DNA from: Streptomyces sp. ISL-12
GTDB taxonomy: Bacteria > Actinomycetota > Actinomycetes > Streptomycetales > Streptomycetaceae
Assembly: GCF_018614415.1 (NCBI RefSeq)
Contig: NZ_JAGGOO010000065.1
Coordinates: forward strand, 1 to 46,033
Reading direction: 5' to 3'
Length of the DNA stretch: 46,033 nucleotides
This document shows, piece after piece, positions 41,897 through 46,033 of this stretch (position 1 is its first letter; each line of letters starts with the position of its first letter). A program made the translations under genes and the position numbers. The notes under the pieces are model-generated. The model had not been told where the DNA came from. It ran no database searches and worked only from the letters and a program-made list of their open reading frames with translations.

Positions 41897-42682
41897 TCAG
41901 ATGCCCTGCCACTCCGGCTTGTTGGCGTACGTGTGCCGGAAGTAGCCGGCCAGCTTCAGCTTCGACGCGGCGGCCTCGTCGACGACGACCGTGGCGTGCG
42001 GGTGGAGCTGGAGCGCCGAGGCCGGGCACACCGCCGCGACCGGTCCCTCGACCGTCGCGGCGACCGCGTCCGCCTTGCCCTCGCCGGTGGCCAGCAGCAC
42101 CAGGTGCCGGGCCTCCAGGATGGTGCCGATGCCCTGCGTGATCACGTGGTGCGGCACCTGGGCGATGTCACCGTCGAAGAAGCGCGCGTTGTCCACCCGG
42201 GTCTGCTCGGTCAGCGTCTTGATCCGGGTCCGGGAGGCCAGCGAGGAGCACGGCTCGTTGAACCCGATGTGCCCGTCGGTCCCGATCCCCAGCAGTTGCA
42301 GGTCGACCCCGCCGGCCCCGGCCAGCGCCCGGTCGTACGCTTCACAGGCCGCCTGCACGTCCGCCGCCGTGCCGTCGGGCCCCAGGAACGCGTCCATGCC
42401 GATGCCCAGCGGCTGGAGCACCTCACGCCGCAGCACCGACCGGTACGACTCCGGGTGCTCCGCCGGCAGCCCCACGTACTCGTCGAGCTGGGCTATCCGC
42501 GCCCGCGAGGTGTCCACGGAACCCGCGCGCACCTTCGCCGCCAGCGCCTCGTACACCGGCAGCGGCGTCGAGCCGGTGGCCACCCCGAGCAGGGCGTCGG
42601 GCTTGCGCTTGAGCAGCTGTGCCATGGCCCCGGCGATCAGCTCGCCGCCCGCCCTGGCGTCCGGAACGATGACAACTTCCAC
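41897..42682 (-). CDS. nagB: Glucosamine-6-phosphate deaminase NagB
   Basis: 261 residues with the full set of NagB motifs: LLGVATGSTPLPVYEAL, AQLDEYVGLP, the catalytic LQLLGIGTDGHIGFNEP, and TVEGPVAAVCPASALQLHPH. It converts glucosamine-6-phosphate to fructose-6-phosphate and ammonia, thereby draining the DasR effector. The start is GTG at 42682. A dre site lies 74 bp upstream. Confidence 0.96.
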   Translation of the reverse strand: MEVVIVPDARAGGELIAGAMAQLLKRKPDALLGVATGSTPLPVYEALAAKVRAGSVDTSRARIAQLDEYVGLPAEHPESYRSVLRREVLQPLGIGMDAFLGPDGTAADVQAACEAYDRALAGAGGVDLQLLGIGTDGHIGFNEPCSSLASRTRIKTLTEQTRVDNARFFDGDIAQVPHHVITQGIGTILEARHLVLLATGEGKADAVAATVEGPVAAVCPASALQLHPHATVVVDEAAASKLKLAGYFRHTYANKPEWQGI

Positions 42683-42755
42683 GCTGGCCTGCCGTTTCGA
42701 AGAGGGGACTCGAGAACGCCCGGGAAGGGCTGTGTGGTGGTCCGGTGTGGTGCCC

Positions 42756-42771
42756 TGTGGTTTAGACCAAT
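42756..42771 (-). promoter_or_regulatory. DasR operator (dre) upstream of nagB
   Basis: On the minus strand ATTGGTCTAAACCACA, a close match to the dre consensus with the intact TGGTCTA and ACCA half-sites. Confidence 0.85.
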
Positions 42772-42911
42772 CCTCAGAACAATTTAACAGAGCGCCTCCT
42801 TACCGGCCCCACACATGACCCGTCCGGGCTAGGCTGCTGCCGACTGCTCGGACGTCCGAGCAGTCGTGGGGAAGCGACAACGCGAACCCGTTCCTGTGCA
42901 TGGACACCGAT

Positions 42912-42927
42912 AGTGGTCTAGTCCACA
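42912..42927 (+). promoter_or_regulatory. Second dre-like site between nagB and the sensor kinase
   Basis: AGTGGTCTAGTCCACA has a GTGG/CCAC dyad around TCTAGT and shares the TGGTCTAGTCCA core with the site at dasR. It lies 230 bp from nagB and 276 bp before the kinase start. Confidence 0.65.
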
Positions 42928-43203
42928 ATGGGCGTCATACTTCCGCTCTCCCCGCACAGGAGGGCGGACCGAGGAACCGGAGCTCTCTGCCCTGACTGCC
43001 CCGGCTCCTCGGCCATCGGCCGACCGGGACCGCACACCCCACGGCCGTTGTTGCTCCGGGCTGCGGTGCCGGGAGGGTTGAGGGTCCCTCCCAGGCGCCG
43101 CGGCCCGCGGGTGTTTCCGGGGGGCCTGCGGGCCCTCGGGGGTCCGCGGCCGTGGAACGGCTCGTTCCGGGCGCTGTCGGGGCCGCCAGGTACGCTCGAC
43201 CAC
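42928..43203 (+). other. Long structured region before the sensor kinase
   Basis: No gene that I trust. The kinase frame stays open back to an ATG at 42928, but the translation is Pro/Arg/Gly-rich and has no ribosome site. Two stem-loops are clear: CCGAGGA (42969-42975) with TCCTCGG, and GGGAGGG (43071-43077) with CCCTCCC (43086-43092). Confidence 0.5.
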
Positions 43204-44679
43204 GTGCCCTCCATGAACGAACTCGTACGCCAGCACACCGCCCTCGACAGGTCCGACCTGGAATGGCTGCACCTGCTGGTCTCGGAGTGGCAGCTCCTCT
43301 CCGACCTCTCCTTCGCCGACCTGGTCCTGTGGGTCCCCACCCGCGACGGCACCCGGTACGTCTCCGTCGCCCAGATGCGGCCGAACACCGGCCCCACCTC
43401 CTACCAGGACGACATGGTCGGCCACCTGGTCCCGCGCGGCCGGCGCCCCATGCTGGACATCGCGCTGGACGAGGGCCGGATCGTGCGCGAGGGCGACCCG
43501 GAGTGGCGCGAGGAGGTCCCGGTCCGCATCGAGTCGATCCCGGTACGGCGCCAGGGCCGCGTCCTCGGCGTGATCGCCCGCAACACCAACCTGCTCACCG
43601 TGCGCACCCCGAGCCGCCTGGAGCTGACCTACCTCCAGAGCGCCTCCGACCTCGCCCAGATGATCGCGGCCGGCGCCTTCCCGTTCGAGAACCAGCAGGT
43701 CGACATGGACGCCTCCCCGCGCGTCGGCGACGGCCTGATCCGGGTCGACGGGGACGGGATCGTGCAGTACGCCTCCCCGAACGCCCTGTCGGCCTACCAT
43801 CGCATGGGGCTCGCCGCCGACCTGGTCGGCCACCACCTGGGCCGTACCACCGCCGAACTCGCCCCGACCCACGGGCCGGTGGACGAGGCGCTCGCCAAGG
43901 TGGCCAGCGGCTGGGCGCCGCGCGAGTTCGAGATCGAGGCCGCCGACGGCGTGATCCAGTTCCGCGCCATCCCGCTCAAGCCCAAGGGCACTCGCATCGG
44001 TTCGCTGGTGCTGCTGCGGGACGTCACGGAACTGCGCCGCCGCGAGCGCGAGTTGATCACCAAGGACGCCACCATCCGGGAGATCCACCACCGGGTGAAG
44101 AACAACCTCCAGACGGTGGCCGCCCTGCTCCGCCTCCAGGCCCGCCGCATCGAGTCCGAGCGCGGGCGCGAGGCCCTGGAGGAGGCCGTGCGCCGGGTCG
44201 GCTCGATCGCCATCGTGCATGAGACGCTGTCCCAGAACCTGGACGAGCGGGTGGAGTTCGACGAGATCGCCGACCGGGTGCTCGCGATGGTCGCCGAGAT
44301 CTCGCCGGGCAAGGTCGCCGGCCGGCGCACCGGTCACTTCGGCATCCTGGACGCGGAGGTGGCGACCCCGCTGTCCATGGTGCTGACCGAGGTGCTGCAG
44401 AACGCCCTGGAGCACGGCTTCCGCGAGGGCGACACCGGCACGGTGGAGGTCTCCGCGGTCCGCGGCGGCACCTCGAAGGAGTCACGGCTGCTGGTCACCG
44501 TCCAGGACGACGGCGTCGGTCTGCCCGCGGACTTCGACCCGCACCGCTCCGGGAACCTGGGCCTCCAGATCGTCCGCACGCTGGTGGAGGGCGAGTTGAG
44601 CGGCTCCTTCGACATGGTCCCGGCCCCGGAGGGCGGCACCCGGGTGATCTTCGACATCCCGGTGCGCTCGCAGAAGTAG
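43204..44679 (+). CDS. PdtaS-like sensor histidine kinase (GAF-PAS-HisKA_2)
   Basis: 491 residues from the GTG at 43204; TACGCT seven bases before it and the weak ribosome site suggest a leaderless start (next ATG 43213). A GAF-like domain covers about 1-150 (ADLVLWVPTRDGTRYVSVAQ, ESIPVRRQGRVLGVIARNTN) and PAS about 175-275 (GLIRVDGDGIVQYASPNALS). The HisKA_2 phospho-acceptor helix is EIHHRVKNNLQTVAALLRLQ with H295/H296. The ATPase domain has LTEVLQNALEHGF and the G box DDGVGLP. No membrane segment, so cytosolic. It resembles M. tuberculosis PdtaS (Rv3220c), also next to whiB1; its partner there is the ANTAR regulator PdtaR, which is not encoded here. Confidence 0.88.
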   Translation: MPSMNELVRQHTALDRSDLEWLHLLVSEWQLLSDLSFADLVLWVPTRDGTRYVSVAQMRPNTGPTSYQDDMVGHLVPRGRRPMLDIALDEGRIVREGDPEWREEVPVRIESIPVRRQGRVLGVIARNTNLLTVRTPSRLELTYLQSASDLAQMIAAGAFPFENQQVDMDASPRVGDGLIRVDGDGIVQYASPNALSAYHRMGLAADLVGHHLGRTTAELAPTHGPVDEALAKVASGWAPREFEIEAADGVIQFRAIPLKPKGTRIGSLVLLRDVTELRRRERELITKDATIREIHHRVKNNLQTVAALLRLQARRIESERGREALEEAVRRVGSIAIVHETLSQNLDERVEFDEIADRVLAMVAEISPGKVAGRRTGHFGILDAEVATPLSMVLTEVLQNALEHGFREGDTGTVEVSAVRGGTSKESRLLVTVQDDGVGLPADFDPHRSGNLGLQIVRTLVEGELSGSFDMVPAPEGGTRVIFDIPVRSQK

Positions 44680-44700
44680 CGCGACGGAGGCGGGCACAGC

Positions 44701-44731
44701 AAAAAGCCCCGGATCGACGGTGATCCGGGGC
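44701..44731 (-). terminator. Rho-independent terminator of wblE
   Basis: GCCCCGGATC (44706-44715) and GATCCGGGGC (44722-44731) form a perfect 10-bp stem. On the minus strand it is followed by TTTTT. It also lies just after the kinase stop, so it can serve both genes. Confidence 0.9.
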
Positions 44732-44830
44732 CAGTGCTCGCTGCGGGGTACTGCGCGCTGCGGCTCGGGGGCGGGGGATGCGTACTCGCTGCACGCGCCG
44801 CCAAGCTCAGGCTGTCGCGGGGCGGGTGTG

Positions 44831-45088
44831 TCAGGCGGAGGCCTGACGGGCCCGGTTGCGGGCGGCGCGGCGCTTCATGGCACGGCGCTCGTCCTCGCTG
44901 AGACCACCCCAGACGCCGGAGTCCTGACCGGACTCGAGCGCCCACTGCAGGCACTGCTCCATGACGGGGCAGCGGCGGCAGACGGCCTTGGCTTCCTCGA
45001 TCTGCAGCAGCGCAGGACCGGTGTTGCCGATGGGGAAGAAGAGCTCGGGGTCTTCCTCGCGGCAAACGGCGCGGTGACGCCAGTCCAT
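44831..45088 (-). CDS. wblE: WhiB-family iron-sulfur regulator WblE (WhiB1-type)
   Basis: 85 residues. The four cluster cysteines are C9, C37, C40 and C46 (AVCREEDPEL; AVCRRCPVMEQCLQW). The turn GVWGGLSEDER and the basic tail (RRAMKRRAARNRARQ) bind DNA and sigma factor region 4. WblE/WhiB1 is the essential-type Wbl protein whose [4Fe-4S] cluster reacts with nitric oxide. The ATG at 45088 has AAGGAGAGG upstream. Neighbouring PdtaS-like kinase repeats the mycobacterial arrangement. Confidence 0.95.
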   Translation of the reverse strand: MDWRHRAVCREEDPELFFPIGNTGPALLQIEEAKAVCRRCPVMEQCLQWALESGQDSGVWGGLSEDERRAMKRRAARNRARQASA

Positions 45089-45406
45089 GGCTGCTACCTC
45101 TCCTTGGTATTACATGCAGATTGCTTGTGAATGTGAACGCTTTCACGAATCCCTCAACAAGGGAAGGGCCGACCGTCAGGTTCCCTGGCGGGGTCCTTGG
45201 ATTGAAGAGGGGTTCCGGTGATCTGTGGAGGCCGATGTTGCGGGCCGTCCCGATCGCCACGTAGAGACTCGCAAACCTCAGCGGCGGATACAACCCCTTC
45301 CGGAAAGTTTTTTTTGATTCTTCGGTGTCGACTAGGTCACAGCCGTACTTCCAGGGGGTGGACCCTGGTCTAAACGTTCGAGTGAAAGGACTTTCGCTGC
45401 TTCTGC
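45089..45406 (-). promoter_or_regulatory. wblE upstream region (318 bp, no gene)
   Basis: Holds the wblE promoter and leader, more AT-rich than most of the window, with a T8 run at 45308-45315. CCAGGG (45351-45356) and CCCTGG (45363-45368) could form a 6-bp hairpin ending the lipid kinase transcript. CTGGTCTAAAC at 45365 resembles half of a dre site but lacks the other half. I cannot fix a -35/-10 pair. Confidence 0.5.
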
Positions 45407-46033
45407 TCACACAATCACACGCAGTGCACGGCGTACGCCTGTGAACGTCACGCTCGTCCGCAGCCCCAGGTGGTCACCGTCCATCTGGAGGGGCAGCGGC
45501 ACCTTCGAATGCAAGGTGAACTCGGACATGTCGTGCAGCGAGACCGCGTGTCTGCCGTGGGGTCCGCGCTCGGGGGACGAAGTGAGCAACTGGGTGCCAT
45601 ACCGGGCAACCGCGGTCGTCGTCATCCGGCTGAGGCCGAGCACGTCGAGGCCCTTGTCGAACGAAGCTTTAGGCGACGCGTACATCGGGTGATTGCCCAG
45701 GAACGTCCACGGCGAGGTGTTCGAGACTATGGACAGCACCAGACCGGTCACCGGTTCCGCGTCCGGCCGGGTCAGCGTGATCGTGCCCTGGCGGCGGTGC
45801 GCCTCGCCGAAGAACTGACGCAGCACCTGACGGACGTAGAGCGCGTGGGTGGACTTCTTGCCGCGCTCGCGGTGCTGCTCGACCCGGCCGACCACGCCGG
45901 CGTCGAAGCCGAGGCCGGCGTTGAAGGTGAACCAGCGGGCCGGTACCGCCTCGTCCTCCGTCCCCGGGGTGCCGGAGGCCATGCCGAGCCCGACGGTCCG
46001 CTCGCCGCCCTCGCGCAGGGCGTCCAGCAGGGC
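45407..46033 (-). CDS. Diacylglycerol/lipid kinase family protein, 5' truncated by the window
   Basis: The 208 codons visible are the C-terminal part; the frame continues off the right edge (LLDALREGGERTVGLGMAS), so the ATG at 45982 is internal. The segment WFTFNAGLGFDAGVVGRVEQ is the conserved DAGK-catalytic motif after the nucleotide domain. LVLSIVSNTSPWTFLGNHPM and the beta-rich end (VPLPLQMDGDHLG) complete the YegS/DgkB-like C-terminal domain. It probably phosphorylates diacylglycerol or a related lipid on the inner membrane face. Lies upstream of wblE in the same direction. Confidence 0.85.
   Translation of the reverse strand, partial: ALLDALREGGERTVGLGMASGTPGTEDEAVPARWFTFNAGLGFDAGVVGRVEQHRERGKKSTHALYVRQVLRQFFGEAHRRQGTITLTRPDAEPVTGLVLSIVSNTSPWTFLGNHPMYASPKASFDKGLDVLGLSRMTTTAVARYGTQLLTSSPERGPHGRHAVSLHDMSEFTLHSKVPLPLQMDGDHLGLRTSVTFTGVRRALRVIV

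Noticed and set aside
42928..43203. N-terminal extension of the sensor kinase from ATG 42928
   Set aside because: The stretch is Pro/Arg/Gly-rich without domain character, lacks a ribosome site, and the GTG at 43204 matches the family start (PSMNELVRQHTALD).
42829..44415. A 528-codon frame antisense to the sensor kinase
   Set aside because: No recognisable domain, and it spans the intergenic region; the kinase frame carries GAF, PAS, HisKA_2 and ATPase motifs.
45361..45380. A dre site upstream of wblE
   Set aside because: CTGGTCTAAAC matches one half only; the opposite half (ACCAG) is missing and the CCAGGG/CCCTGG hairpin explains part of it.

Overview
The window is high-GC actinomycete chromosome, almost certainly Streptomyces. 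Nearly every gene, in order, matches what I remember of the S. coelicolor block around SCO5165-SCO5242: catR/catA, hisN, rsgA, aroA, sigR-rsrA, def, the albaflavenone pair, nrdAB, dasR-dasABCD, nagB and wblE. That synteny is from memory, not from a search. I see no integrase, transposase, prophage or CRISPR array, so this looks like conserved core chromosome.

Layout. 1-2.3 kb: three tandem AIM24-family genes, the first cut by the window edge. 2.4-4.4 kb (minus strand): a Nudix hydrolase coupled to a DUF2342 zincin-like protein. 4.5-8.3 kb: an SDR protein, MoaE, a 54-residue membrane protein, a PDZ/Lon-S16 (YlbL-like) protease and a PPA1309-family gene. 8.4-13.9 kb: a very large UPF0182 membrane protein, then two identical initiator tRNA genes flanking a Sel1/TPR-repeat gene. 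13.9-16.5 kb: the Fur-family regulator catR divergent from catalase catA, then a CBS-domain gene. 16.6-21.8 kb: hisN, a TetR regulator, a SugE/Gdx-type SMR exporter, rsgA, aroA and an M50-like protease. 21.9-26.6 kb: an SRAP (YedK/HMCES) protein, an alpha/beta hydrolase, the thiol-stress sigma factor sigR with its redox anti-sigma rsrA, a TPR protein and peptide deformylase. 26.9-29.4 kb: the two-gene sesquiterpenoid operon (epi-isozizaene synthase and CYP170A1). 29.5-33.2 kb: class I ribonucleotide reductase nrdAB behind a cobalamin riboswitch and paired NrdR boxes. 33.2-35.7 kb: a GNAT acetyltransferase and a DUF3311/MctP-type symporter pair. 35.9-42.7 kb: the N-acetylglucosamine/chitobiose region (dasR, dasABC, the GH3 hexosaminidase dasD, nagB). 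42.9-46.0 kb: a PdtaS-type sensor kinase, wblE (WhiB1-type) and the C-terminal part of a lipid kinase.

How the genes work together. In the das region, DasABC imports amino-sugar oligomers (the ATPase, normally MsiK, is not encoded here), DasD releases GlcNAc, and NagB consumes glucosamine-6-phosphate, the known effector that releases DasR from DNA. DasR-type operators (dre) can be read at dasR, twice at dasA, at nagB, and at one less expected place between nagB and the sensor kinase. In the sigR region a textbook sigma-R promoter lies upstream of a long in-frame N-terminal extension, which fits the known two-isoform autoregulation. The nrdAB operon is controlled both by DNA (NrdR boxes) and by RNA (B12 riboswitch), but the nrdS gene I remember following nrdB in S. 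coelicolor is missing.

The most useful second looks are: the extra dre-like site before the kinase, the loss of nrdS, the NrdA N-terminus without a recognisable ATP cone, a 57-bp two-hairpin repeat present twice, the identical tRNA pair, and a tandem-repeat extension at the end of the terpene synthase. I did not find a convincing wholly undescribed system.
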